From NCBI GenBank assembly GCA_016234845.1, contig JACRNP010000077.1:1-46282 (forward strand): a stretch of 46,282 bases of DNA, read 5' to 3'. Positions 8,112 through 16,923 of this stretch are shown here, piece after piece. This DNA comes from Deltaproteobacteria bacterium (GTDB taxonomy: Bacteria; Desulfobacterota; Deferrimicrobia; Deferrimicrobiales; Deferrimicrobiaceae). Below the pieces are notes generated by a model. The model was not told where the DNA came from and made no database searches. It saw only the letters and a list, made by a program, of their open reading frames with translations. How positions within the stretch are numbered: position 1 is the stretch's first letter; the number at the start of each line of letters is the position of its first letter. Made by a program: the position numbers and the translations under genes.

Positions 8112-9493
8112 AACCCTGGAAGGTATTCGTCGTCGACGACGAGGAGAGCGTGCGGGAGGGAATCCGGATCGCGCTGGAGCCGCGGTACCGCGTGCGGGCG
8201 TTCGGCGATGCGGAATCCGCCGTGGAGGGCGTGAAGGAGGATCCGCCCGACCTGGTCCTGATGGACATCGGGCTGCCCGGCATGAGCGGGATCGAGGGGC
8301 TCCGCGCGGTCAAGTCCCTGCGCCCGGAGATCCTGGTGATCGTGATCACCGCGTACGAGGACGTGCAGACGGTCGTGGCGGCGATGAAGGGTGGCGCGTT
8401 CGACTACGTCGTGAAGCCGCTGCACGCGGAAACGGTGGAGGCGTCGGTCGAAAAGGCGCTGGAGACGGTCCGCCTCCAGAAAGAGGTGCGGGAGCTGCAG
8501 GAGCGGTGCCTCCGGGACAACGTCCCCCTCTTTATCGGGGAGAGCCACGCGATCCGCGATGTGATGGAGTTCGTCGAATCCGTCGCGAAGAGCCCCGACA
8601 CCCCGGTCCTCATTCTCGGGCCCACGGGAACGGGGAAGGAGCTGGTCGCGGCCGCCATCCATTACCGGAGCCCGAACTTCCGCGGACCGCTGGTGAGCGT
8701 CAACTGCGCGGCCATCCCGAGGGAGCTGCTGGAAAGCGAGCTCTTCGGGTACGAGAAGGGCGCTTTCACCGGCGCCGCGCACACCGGGAAGAAGGGGCTG
8801 GTGGAGGAGGCGTCGGGCGGGACGCTGTTCCTCGACGAGGTCGGGGACCTGAGCCCCGAGGCCCAGTCGAAACTGCTCCGCTTCCTGGAGGACGGGGAGT
8901 TCTACCGCGTCGGAGGGACGCGCCGCTTCCGCGCCTCCGCCCGGGTGGTTTCGGCCACGAACAAGGCGATCGAGGAGCTGATGGAGAAGGGTTCTTTCCG
9001 CGAGGATCTGTACTACCGCCTCGCTGTCGTGCGGGTCGCCGTCCCCGCCCTTGCGCAACGGCCGGACGACATCCTGCCGATCGCACGCCACTTCCTCGTC
9101 GAGTTCTCCGGGAAGTTCGGGAGGGCCGTCGCCGGTTTCTCCCCCGAGGCCGAGGAGTCGCTCCTGTCCCACGCGTGGGAGGGGAACGTGCGGGAGCTCC
9201 GCAACGTAGTGGAGCGGGCGGTCCTGACCGGGAAGGGAACCCAAGTGTCGGCTGCGGACCTTCGGCTCGGTCCGGGAGGGGCTGGAGCGCGGCCCGCCGG
9301 AACCGGAAACGGGATCCCGGCGCCGCCCCTTTCGTCCTCCGGGGTGAACCTTGCGTCGATACTCGAATCGATCGAAAAGCGATATATCGGCGATGCGCTT
9401 CGGCTCGCCGGGGGGAACGAGACCAGGGCGGCCCAGCTGCTGGCCATCAACTACCACACGTTCCGTTACCGAAGGAGGAAGCTTGGCCTCTGA
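8108..9493 (+). CDS. NtrC-type sigma-54 response regulator, apparent ATA start
   Basis: A 461-residue activator: receiver domain with phospho-acceptor Asp53 (LVLMDIGLPGMSG), AAA+ domain with Walker A GPTGTGKE, the sigma-54 contact loop GAFTGA and Walker B GGTLFLDEVGD, and a Fis-type helix-turn-helix at the C-terminus (AAQLLAINYHTFRYRRRKLG). The only position that preserves the full receiver is ATA at 8108, which overlaps the kinase stop as ATAG and lies 7 bases after an AAGGA ribosome site. No ATG, GTG, TTG or CTG is available between this site and the first beta strand. It is the probable partner of the upstream kinase. The 202 bases that follow contain no evident gene. Confidence 0.85.
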   Translation: MEPWKVFVVDDEESVREGIRIALEPRYRVRAFGDAESAVEGVKEDPPDLVLMDIGLPGMSGIEGLRAVKSLRPEILVIVITAYEDVQTVVAAMKGGAFDYVVKPLHAETVEASVEKALETVRLQKEVRELQERCLRDNVPLFIGESHAIRDVMEFVESVAKSPDTPVLILGPTGTGKELVAAAIHYRSPNFRGPLVSVNCAAIPRELLESELFGYEKGAFTGAAHTGKKGLVEEASGGTLFLDEVGDLSPEAQSKLLRFLEDGEFYRVGGTRRFRASARVVSATNKAIEELMEKGSFREDLYYRLAVVRVAVPALAQRPDDILPIARHFLVEFSGKFGRAVAGFSPEAEESLLSHAWEGNVRELRNVVERAVLTGKGTQVSAADLRLGPGGAGARPAGTGNGIPAPPLSSSGVNLASILESIEKRYIGDALRLAGGNETRAAQLLAINYHTFRYRRRKLGL

Positions 9494-9695
9494 CCTTGCC
9501 CCGGGAATTGACGATTCTTCGAAATTGCGAGTGAGATTTCTTAGAGTTCCTCCATCCCCTGTTTTTCCGAGGCGCCCGATTGGTAGCGTATCTTCATGTA
9601 AAATATACGGAAAACGTTTCATTCGGCGGGGATACCCTACGGCACGTTCCATGCTCGTATCTGTCGTTGGAGGAATTTGAACGGAGGGATGGCGG

Positions 9696-10109
9696 ATGCC
9701 GGGACGATTGGCCGGGGCAAGGATAGCGATCATCGAGGACGACACGCTGCTTCGGGAATCCCTGGCGCTCTTCCTGCGGGTCAGGGGTGGGCATGTGGAG
9801 ACGTACGGCAGCGCCGAGGAAGCCGGTGAGGCGGTAACGCAAGGCAGGTTCGACGCGGTGATCAGCGACTACCTGCTCCCTGGGGAAAACGGGCTCTCGT
9901 TCCTCCGCAAGGTCCTGAAGTCTTCGGAAAGCGCGGGAACCGTCCTGATCACCGCGCACGCCGGGAAGGACATGTCGAAAGAGGCGTTGGCCGCGGGGAT
10001 CCACACCTTCCTCACGAAGCCGTTTTCCACGAAGGAACTCGAAGCGGCCCTGGAGCGGATCCTCGAACGGAGGGGGGCGGGACGGGATGGGGCCATTGAG
10101 GCGACATGA
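9696..10109 (+). CDS. Single-domain response regulator
   Basis: A 137-residue stand-alone receiver with acidic pair Asp15-Asp16, phospho-acceptor Asp58 (AVISDYLLPG), conserved Thr (VLITAH) and Lys (FLTKPFS). No output domain is present. The ATG at 9696 follows GGAGGGATGG. It lies 34 bases before gspE and probably heads the secretion operon or is read into it. It may relay phosphate or act by protein contact; a link to the upstream kinase is possible but unproven. Confidence 0.85.
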   Translation: MPGRLAGARIAIIEDDTLLRESLALFLRVRGGHVETYGSAEEAGEAVTQGRFDAVISDYLLPGENGLSFLRKVLKSSESAGTVLITAHAGKDMSKEALAAGIHTFLTKPFSTKELEAALERILERRGAGRDGAIEAT

Positions 10110-10143
10110 GGATCGCATGGCGTTCTTGAGGTAGGATAGCGTC

Positions 10144-11847
10144 ATGGGAGCTCCCGTGATCGGCAGAAAGGTTTTCAACGAACGTTTGCTCTCCTCGCTC
10201 TCCGTCCCCTCGGCGGAGCAGCCGCAGCTGACCGGGCTCGCGCGGACGGAAGGGGCGGCGTTTCCCCGCCTTCTCGTGGCCCGCGGCCTCGTCTCTCCCG
10301 AACGACTGCGCAGCGCCTACCAGGAGCTTTGCGGCATCCCGGCCTTCCGGAACGATCCCGAAGCGGAGCGTCCCGCCACGGGCGACGCCCTCCCGCTTTC
10401 CTTCCTGCGCGCAAGGATGCTTTTTCCCCTGTCGCTGGACGACGGCACGCTCACCGTCGCAATGGCCGATCCGCTGGACGCGGACGCAAGGGAGGCCGTG
10501 GCCAAGGCCACGGGGAAGCGCGTGGAGGTCGTGGCCGGGACCGAGGAGGAGATCCGCGAGGCGATCGAGAAGGCGTACGGGGAGGCCGGCTCCTCGATGG
10601 GGAGTCTGGTCGAGCAGGTCGGGGACGAATCGCCCGGGACGACCGGCGACGAACGGGTGGAGCAGCTGATCGGCGTCGCCTCCGAGGCGCCCATCATCCG
10701 GCTGGTGAACTTCGTCATGGCGCGGGCGATCGAGCGCGGCGCGAGCGACATCCACCTGGAGCCGTACGAGAAGGTGCTCCGCGTCCGCTACCGCATCGAC
10801 GGGATCCTGGAGGACGTGGAGTCCCCGCCGCGGCGCCTGCAGACGGCCATCATCTCCCGCGTGAAGATCATGTCGCGGCTCAACATCGCGGAGAGCCGGC
10901 TCCCGCAGGACGGGCGCGTGAAACTGCGCATCGGGGGCAAGGAGATCGATTTCCGCGTCTCGACCATTCCCACGCTCCACGGGGAGAGCGTGGTCATCCG
11001 CATCCTCGACCAGGCTTCCGTGCCGCTCGACATGGGGACGCTCGGCTTCTTCCCCGACACGCTCTCGGCGTTCCGTCCGATGGTGTCGGCCCCGTACGGG
11101 ATGATCCTGGTCACCGGTCCCACCGGCAGCGGGAAGACGACCACCCTCTACGCGGCCCTCCAGGAGATCAAGTCTCCGGGGCGAAAGATCATCACCATCG
11201 AGGACCCGGTCGAATACCAGATTCCCGGGGTGGTCCAGATCCAGGTGAAGCCGCAGATCGGGCTGACCTTCGCATCGGGGCTCCGGTCGATCGTCCGGCA
11301 GGACCCCGACGTCATACTGGTCGGAGAGATCCGCGACCGCGAGACCGCGGAAATCGCGATCCACTCGGCCCTCACGGGTCACATGGTCCTTTCCACATTG
11401 CACACCAACGACGCCCCCGGGGCGGTTACCCGGCTCCTCGAGATGGGGGTCGAGGAGTACCTCCTGCCGTCGTGCCTGGTCGGCGTCCTCGCGCAGCGGC
11501 TCGTACGCACGGTCTGCGGCGGCTGCTCGGCCCCCCGGGAAGTTTCGGCCGCGCTCCGGGAGGATCTGCTCCGGGAGGCCGGATTCGTTCCGGAGGGGGA
11601 GCTGCGGCAAGGCGCAGGGTGCGAGGCGTGCGCCGGCACCGGCTACCGCGGCCGGTCGGGGATCTTCGAGCTGCTCCCGGTGACCGGGGAGATCCGGGAC
11701 CTCATTCTCTCCCGGGCGGACTCCGGAACGTTGCGCGCGAAGGCGGTCGCCGCCGGGATGCGGCAGCTGCGGGAAGACGGCTGGGAGAAGGTGAAGCGCG
11801 GCATCACCACGATCGAGGAAGTCCTCCGGGTCACCCGCGCGGGCTAG
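10144..11847 (+). CDS. gspE: Type II secretion ATPase GspE
   Basis: A 567-residue cytoplasmic ATPase that powers pseudopilus assembly. The N-terminal GspE/PilB domain spans about residues 50-150. The ATPase core has Walker A at 325-333 (GPTGSGKTT), an Asp box (TIEDPVEYQIPG), Walker B-like VGEIRDRETAEIA and a His box (GHMVLSTLHTND). A tetracysteine zinc site (CGGC and CEAC) sits near the C-terminus, as in GspE and PilB. Length and motif order are normal. It is followed 33 bases later by gspF. The downstream gspK, gspC and gspD genes argue for secretion rather than a type IV pilus. Confidence 0.93.
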   Translation: MGAPVIGRKVFNERLLSSLSVPSAEQPQLTGLARTEGAAFPRLLVARGLVSPERLRSAYQELCGIPAFRNDPEAERPATGDALPLSFLRARMLFPLSLDDGTLTVAMADPLDADAREAVAKATGKRVEVVAGTEEEIREAIEKAYGEAGSSMGSLVEQVGDESPGTTGDERVEQLIGVASEAPIIRLVNFVMARAIERGASDIHLEPYEKVLRVRYRIDGILEDVESPPRRLQTAIISRVKIMSRLNIAESRLPQDGRVKLRIGGKEIDFRVSTIPTLHGESVVIRILDQASVPLDMGTLGFFPDTLSAFRPMVSAPYGMILVTGPTGSGKTTTLYAALQEIKSPGRKIITIEDPVEYQIPGVVQIQVKPQIGLTFASGLRSIVRQDPDVILVGEIRDRETAEIAIHSALTGHMVLSTLHTNDAPGAVTRLLEMGVEEYLLPSCLVGVLAQRLVRTVCGGCSAPREVSAALREDLLREAGFVPEGELRQGAGCEACAGTGYRGRSGIFELLPVTGEIRDLILSRADSGTLRAKAVAAGMRQLREDGWEKVKRGITTIEEVLRVTRAG

Positions 11848-11880
11848 GCGGCCCGTTTCCCGGGTAGATAGGACCACGCG

Positions 11881-13101
11881 ATGGCCGTCTTCGGATACAG
11901 GGTCACCGATGTCGTGGGGAAGGTGACGGAAGGGGTGATCGAGGCGGCCGGGGAGCGCGCCGCCAGGGATCGCCTCCGGGAGATGAACCTCGTCCCGATC
12001 CGCGTCTGGGCCGCATCGGCGGGCGTGGAGCGGAGGGACGGCTCCGCCCCCGCTGCCGGGATCCGCGGCCCGAGGAAGGACCTTCTCCCGTTCCTTCACG
12101 GTTTCCGGACCCTGCTGGTCGCCGGCGTGCCGATCGACCGCGCGCTCGAGATGATGGCCGACCTGTACCGCGGCGGGCCGATGGGCGCGGTGGCGGTCTT
12201 CCTCCTCCGGGAGGTCCGCTCCGGAAGCTCCCTCTCCGACGCGATGCGGAAAAGCCCCGGCGCCCCCTTCAGCCGCTTCCTCGTGCAGATGGTCCAGGCG
12301 GGGCAGTCGACCGGCCGGCTCGAGGAGGCGCTCGACCAGGCGTACCGGTTCATGGAGCGGGCGCGGGATTTCCGATCCAACCTGCTCGGGTCGCTCCTCT
12401 ATCCGGCGATCCTGCTGGCCGCTTCCGTCGTCTCGGTGATCCTCCTGGTCGTCTTTGTCGTTCCCCGGTTCGCCGGGGTGTTCGCCTCCTCGGGGGTTCT
12501 CCTTCCGCTCCCGACGCGGGCGCTCCTCGCGTTCAGCTCGTTCCTCTCCGGGAACATCCTCTACCTTCTCGCGGCGTCGGCCGCCCTCGTCGCGCTGTTC
12601 CGTTCCTGGCTCGCCCGCCCCGAATCGCGCAGGGAATGGGACCGGGGGATGATGAAGTGGCCGCTCGTCGGCGCCACCGTCACCGCGCTGGAAACCTCCC
12701 GCGTCATGCGCTCCCTGTCGTCGCTGCTGTCGGGCGGGGTCCCGATCCTTCCCGCCTTCGTCATCGCGCGCGAAGTCAGCGGAAACGCGGCGATCCGGGA
12801 GGGGATGGAGGCGGCGAGGGTGCGCGTGCAGGGCGGCGCCAAGGTGGCCCGGGCGCTCGAGGAGACGACCCCCTTCCCCCCGATGGCGCTCCAGATGATC
12901 GCCGTGGGGGAGGAGACGGGACGTCTCGAGGAGATGCTGGCGTCGGTCGCCGACGCCTTCGAGGACCAGGCCCGGCGGAGCCTGAAGAACTTCCTCACCA
13001 TCCTCGAGCCGGCCGTGATCCTGGCGATGGGGCTCCTCGTCGGGTTCATCGTCTTCTCGATGTTCCTGGCGATCTTCCGGCTGAACGAGGTGCCGTTCTG
13101 A
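11881..13101 (+). CDS. gspF: Type II secretion inner-membrane platform protein GspF
   Basis: A 406-residue membrane protein with two T2SSF repeats, each followed by membrane segments (LLYPAILLAASVVSVILLVV, and a C-terminal VILAMGLLVGFIVFSMFLAI). The first repeat contains FLHGFRTLLVAGVPIDRALE and the second SSLLSGGVPILPAFVIA, both typical. It forms the inner-membrane platform that couples GspE to the pseudopilus. Its stop shares one base with the start of the next gene. Confidence 0.92.
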   Translation: MAVFGYRVTDVVGKVTEGVIEAAGERAARDRLREMNLVPIRVWAASAGVERRDGSAPAAGIRGPRKDLLPFLHGFRTLLVAGVPIDRALEMMADLYRGGPMGAVAVFLLREVRSGSSLSDAMRKSPGAPFSRFLVQMVQAGQSTGRLEEALDQAYRFMERARDFRSNLLGSLLYPAILLAASVVSVILLVVFVVPRFAGVFASSGVLLPLPTRALLAFSSFLSGNILYLLAASAALVALFRSWLARPESRREWDRGMMKWPLVGATVTALETSRVMRSLSSLLSGGVPILPAFVIAREVSGNAAIREGMEAARVRVQGGAKVARALEETTPFPPMALQMIAVGEETGRLEEMLASVADAFEDQARRSLKNFLTILEPAVILAMGLLVGFIVFSMFLAIFRLNEVPF

Positions 13102-13541
13102 TGCCGTGGCGGAAGGCGTTCACGCTGCTCGAGATGGTCGTGGTGCTTGCGCTGGTCGGAATCCTGGCCGCGCTGGTCGCCCCTTCCTTCTCCCGCACGA
13201 TCGCGTCCTCCCGGCTGCGCTCCGCGGCCTCCGGCGTGCGGGGGACCTTCACGAAGGCCCGCGCGATGGCGGTCGCCGGGGCGCGGGAGCGGGCGGTGAC
13301 GTTCGACCGCGAGAGCGGGGAGTACGGGATCGACAACGACGCGGTCCGCCGTCTTCCGGAGACGATCCGGTTCGCGGAACCAGACGGCGCGGGGGAGGGG
13401 GACGGCGGCGGGCCCGTGAAGGTGCGGTTCTTCGCCGACGGCAGCGCGGAGGAGGCGGAGATCCGGGTGGTGGCGGAAGACGGCGGCGGCCTGAAGGTCA
13501 CGGTCGAACCGCTGACCGGGATCGCGGAGGCGGGATCGTGA
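13101..13541 (+). CDS. gspH: GspH/FimT-type minor pseudopilin
   Basis: A 146-residue pseudopilin with the N-terminal methylation/helix motif FTLLEMVVVLALVGILAALV. The body (RLRSAASGVRGTFTKARAMA, then RAVTFDRESGEYGID) fits GspH/FimT better than GspG. The residue before the predicted cleavage site is Ala (RKA-FTLLE) instead of the near-invariant Gly seen in the neighbouring pseudopilins. It directly follows gspF, the place where gspG is usually found. Confidence 0.83.
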   Translation: MPWRKAFTLLEMVVVLALVGILAALVAPSFSRTIASSRLRSAASGVRGTFTKARAMAVAGARERAVTFDRESGEYGIDNDAVRRLPETIRFAEPDGAGEGDGGGPVKVRFFADGSAEEAEIRVVAEDGGGLKVTVEPLTGIAEAGS

Positions 13542-13933
13542 ACGCGAGGAAGGTTTCCGCCGCGGGGTTCACGCTCCTGGAGGTCGTCGTGGCGATGGCG
13601 ATCTTCGCCGCCGGGATCGTGGCGGTGACCCGCCTCTTCTCCGGGGCGCTGCGGCTGTCCGCGGGATCCCGCGACGCCTCCGCGGCGTCGATCTACGCGC
13701 GCCAGAGGATGGAGGAAGCGCTCCTTTCCCCCAGTCCGGCCGAGGGGACCGAGCAGGGGGCGTTCGGCGAGGGGTACCGGTGGAAGCTGACGACCGTGTT
13801 CGTCCCGCGGGAGGAGGAGGCGTACGACGAGGTCCGGTTCCGGGTCACGGTTACGTGGGACGACGGCGGGAGGGAGCGCGCGATGGACCTCGCGGCATCC
13901 CGCTGGCGACGGAAGGTGCCGGATGGCGGGTGA
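13538..13933 (+). CDS. gspI: Minor pseudopilin GspI
   Basis: A 131-residue pseudopilin starting at a GTG that overlaps the gspH stop. It has a prepilin peptidase site AAG-FTLLEVVVAMAIF and a short globular domain (RWKLTTVFVPREEE). Size and position between gspH and gspJ identify it as GspI, part of the GspI-J-K tip complex of the pseudopilus. Confidence 0.85.
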   Translation: MNARKVSAAGFTLLEVVVAMAIFAAGIVAVTRLFSGALRLSAGSRDASAASIYARQRMEEALLSPSPAEGTEQGAFGEGYRWKLTTVFVPREEEAYDEVRFRVTVTWDDGGRERAMDLAASRWRRKVPDGG

Positions 13934-14573
13934 TCCGGGGCGGCGCCGCCGCGGATTCACGCTCCTCGAGCTGCTGGTCGCCCTCGTGATCCTGTCGGCG
14001 ATCGCGGGCGGCGTCGCGGTGGGGATCCGGCTCGCCTCGGGATCGATCGAGCGGGGGGAAGCCGTGGCGAGGGAATCCGCGCGGCTGCGCGCGGCGGTAG
14101 GGATCGTGGAGCGGGCGATCCGGTCGCTCGACCCGCTGCCCGTCGCGGTCGAGGACAACACGACCTTCTACTTCGTCGGCGAGGAGAAGCGGCTCCGGTT
14201 CCTGTCCGGGGCGGTCCCCGAGACGATCCGCGGGGGGGGGTTGCGGCTGGTGTCGTTCTTCGAGCTTCGCGACGCCCCGGGGGCGGGGCTGGCGATCGCG
14301 ACGGCGTCCCCGTTCCGGCCGGAAGGGGTGGGCGGCTGGGATGGCGACGATTCCCCGCGCCTCCTGGTGCCGGGAGCCGGGGAGCTCGCGTTCGCCTACT
14401 CGATCGGCCCGGACGAAAATGGCGCATGGGAGTGGCGTCCCGCGTGGGACACGAGGGAGGAGGGGAGACTGCCCGCCGCCGTGCGCGTGGAGTTCTCCGT
14501 TCCCGCCGCGGCCGGGCCGCGAAAGACCGCGTTCGTCGTGCCGATTCCCGTCGCGGGGGGGGGCGGGGGATGA
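13923..14573 (+). CDS. gspJ: Minor pseudopilin GspJ
   Basis: A 216-residue pseudopilin with the leader GRRRRG-FTLLELLVALVILS. The body shows the longer beta-rich domain of GspJ (VEDNTTFYFVGEEKRLRFLS). It overlaps gspI by 11 bases and its stop overlaps the gspK start as ATGA. It is expected in the pseudopilus tip with GspI and GspK. Confidence 0.87.
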   Translation: MAGDPGRRRRGFTLLELLVALVILSAIAGGVAVGIRLASGSIERGEAVARESARLRAAVGIVERAIRSLDPLPVAVEDNTTFYFVGEEKRLRFLSGAVPETIRGGGLRLVSFFELRDAPGAGLAIATASPFRPEGVGGWDGDDSPRLLVPGAGELAFAYSIGPDENGAWEWRPAWDTREEGRLPAAVRVEFSVPAAAGPRKTAFVVPIPVAGGGGG

Positions 14574-15466
14574 GGGGGAGGCGGGGGTTCGCGCAGCTTC
14601 TTGTCCTTTGGGCCCTGGCCCTTCTGGGGACGCTGGCGCTGGGGTTCTCGTTCACCATGCGCACGGAGGCGCTCGCCGCCCGGAACGGCATCGACGGGAC
14701 GCGCGCCTATTTCCAGGCGCGCACCGGAGTGGACCGGGCGCTGATGCTCATCGCCACCGTGCCGGCGGACAACCTGGCGCGGATGGAGATCGCGGGGGAG
14801 GACGACGACGCGTCGTACGTCGTGCGGTTGGACCGGGAGAGCGGAAAGGTCGACATCAACTTCGTGCCGGAGGAGATGCTGCTGGGGGTCCTTGCGGGAG
14901 GGGGGCTTCCGGACGACGACGCGGAACGGCTGCGGGACGCGATCCTGGACTGGAGGGACGAGGACGACGTCGCCCGGCCGGCAGGCGCCGAGGCGGGCGA
15001 CTACGCGAACCTCGCGGAGCCGGTCATGCCCCGCAACAGCCGCTTCCAGTCCGTCGAGGAGCTCCGGTACGTGATGGGCGTTACTCCGGAATTCTACCGT
15101 CGCTTCCTCTCGCGGGTGTTCACCGTGCACGGGAACTCCCCCCAGCTGAGCTTCCGGCACGCTCCGGAGATCGTCCTCCGGTCGCTGCCGGGCATCTCCC
15201 CGGGCGCGGTCGAAAGCATCCTGGCCGGTCGGTCGCAGGATCCTCCGATATCGGCTGCCGACCTCGCGGCGATGGCGGGAGCGGGGGAGATCGGCGCCCA
15301 GTCGCTGGCGCTCCTGTCCGGCGGAGACGGATCGAACGTCTGGACGGTCACGGCGACCGGGAAGGCGGGCGATGGCGTCACGCGGGTGGTGCGGTGTCTT
15401 GCGGAATACCGGGGCGGCGGGGAAAAAGAGGTTAAGATACTCGGGTGGCTGGAGGTGGACGGGTGA
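14570..15466 (+). CDS. gspK: Minor pseudopilin GspK
   Basis: A 298-residue protein with leader RGRRG-FAQLLVLWALALLG. As is usual for GspK, it lacks the Glu at position 5 of the mature helix. The large inserted alpha-helical domain is present (VDINFVPEEMLLGVL, LRDAILDWRDEDD, SRFQSVEELRYVMGV), followed by a helix-hairpin-helix-like segment (LPGISPGAVESILAG). GspK caps the pseudopilus. Its presence supports a type II secretion system rather than a type IV pilus. Confidence 0.9.
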   Translation: MRGRRGFAQLLVLWALALLGTLALGFSFTMRTEALAARNGIDGTRAYFQARTGVDRALMLIATVPADNLARMEIAGEDDDASYVVRLDRESGKVDINFVPEEMLLGVLAGGGLPDDDAERLRDAILDWRDEDDVARPAGAEAGDYANLAEPVMPRNSRFQSVEELRYVMGVTPEFYRRFLSRVFTVHGNSPQLSFRHAPEIVLRSLPGISPGAVESILAGRSQDPPISAADLAAMAGAGEIGAQSLALLSGGDGSNVWTVTATGKAGDGVTRVVRCLAEYRGGGEKEVKILGWLEVDG

Positions 15467-16923
15467 AGCTGTTCCGGACGGTCCTCGGGATCGATCCGTC
15501 GGGCGGGCGGCTGGCGATCGTCGCGGTGCGCCGCGGCGTCGGAGGCGTGTCCCCTGCCTGCGCTCCTCTTTTTCACGAGTCGAAGGGGGAGAGGGAGGGG
15601 CTCCGTCTCGAGGAGGCCGAGGGGGGCCTCGGGGAGTTCGTCGCGCGGAACGGGCTGGTCGGGTGCGAGGCCGTCCTCGTCCTCCCCGCCGACCGCGTCT
15701 TCCTGGCGCGCGCCTCCTTCCCTCCGCTCAAGGGGAAGGATCTGCGGGACGCCGTCGGAATGGAGCTGGAGCGGCTGTTCCCCGTCCCCCCGTCCGAGCT
15801 GTGCTACTCCTTCCGTCGTCTCCCCGCGTCCTCCGGAGGAAAAGTCCCGCTCGTCGTCGCCGCCGCGCGGTCCGACTACATCGACCGGTGGGAGGAGACC
15901 GTCGCCCGCGTGGGGTTGTCCCTTGCCGCCGCCGTTCCCGTCGCGTGGGCGGTCGGCGCCGCGGTCGCGCGGATCTCCGGCGCGCAGGCCGGGGCGGGAA
16001 ACGCGGCCGCCGTGATCCGCGGTTCCGGCGCCGCGGTGGAGTGCACGCTCTTCGCCCACGGCGAGCCGTTCTTCTCGGCCTCCCGTCCGTGCGCCGCGGG
16101 CGGCGCCGCCGCGGAGGGGCTCTCGCTCGCCGCCGCGGGCCTTTCGGACCCGCCGGCGTCGCTCGGGGAGGGGCCGCTCCGGCTGTTCGCTCCGGACGGA
16201 TGGTACGGCGCAGGGGGGAGAGGCGTCGAGGCCGGCGGGATCCCGCTGGCTCCCCAGGGAGGTTTCGCGGCGGCGGCGGCGACCGCGATGTCCGGAGCGG
16301 GAGCGGGGGAGGGCGGCGCGATCGCCGATCCGATGGCCCTGGTCGCCGCGCACGGAGCGGCGGTCGGAGGGGAGCGGCTGGACCTGTTCGCCCCGGAGCG
16401 GGAGGGCGCCCCGTCGGGGGCCGCCCGCGCGGCCGTCGGTGCCGCGGCCGCGGCGGCGCTCGCGCTCGGGCTCGCCTGGCCTTCCGCCGTGGCGTGGAAG
16501 GCGAAGGACGATGTCCGGCGGCTCGACGCGCAGCTCGCCGCACTGCGCCCTTCCGTGGAGCGGTTCGAGGAGAGCCTGGCGGATCTCGACGAGGCGCAGG
16601 TGAAGATCACCACGCTGCGCGAGGAGGCGTCCGCGTCCCCCGAGACGCTGATCGTCCTGCGCGAGCTGACGGATCGGCTGCCCAACGGCACCTGGCTCCT
16701 TTCGCTGCGGGTGGAAGGGCGGAAAGTGGACATCGAGGGGCTCTCCCTCTCCGCGAGCGAGATCTTCCCCGCCCTCACGCGCGACGGCCGGTTCCGGACC
16801 GTGGAGTTCGCCGCCCCGATCACGCGCCAGGCCGACAACATCGAGCGGTTCAAGATCCGCGGGGAGTACGTCCCGAACGTTCCCGCGGCCGGGACGCCGA
16901 CGGCGGCGGGAGCGGAGCGGTGA
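15463..16923 (+). CDS. gspL: GspL-like assembly protein (PilM/PilN-type architecture)
   Basis: A 486-residue protein starting at a GTG overlapping the gspK stop, with GGAGG six bases upstream. Residues 1-320 are an actin-like PilM/GspL cytoplasmic domain (VLGIDPSGGRLAIVAV near the start). One membrane helix lies at about 327-347 (AAAAALALGLAWPSAVAW), followed by a periplasmic coiled coil and a PilN/GspL ferredoxin-like fold (LRELTDRLPNGTWLLSLRVE). GspL recruits GspE to the membrane and pairs with GspM. Confidence 0.85.
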   Translation: MKLFRTVLGIDPSGGRLAIVAVRRGVGGVSPACAPLFHESKGEREGLRLEEAEGGLGEFVARNGLVGCEAVLVLPADRVFLARASFPPLKGKDLRDAVGMELERLFPVPPSELCYSFRRLPASSGGKVPLVVAAARSDYIDRWEETVARVGLSLAAAVPVAWAVGAAVARISGAQAGAGNAAAVIRGSGAAVECTLFAHGEPFFSASRPCAAGGAAAEGLSLAAAGLSDPPASLGEGPLRLFAPDGWYGAGGRGVEAGGIPLAPQGGFAAAAATAMSGAGAGEGGAIADPMALVAAHGAAVGGERLDLFAPEREGAPSGAARAAVGAAAAAALALGLAWPSAVAWKAKDDVRRLDAQLAALRPSVERFEESLADLDEAQVKITTLREEASASPETLIVLRELTDRLPNGTWLLSLRVEGRKVDIEGLSLSASEIFPALTRDGRFRTVEFAAPITRQADNIERFKIRGEYVPNVPAAGTPTAAGAER

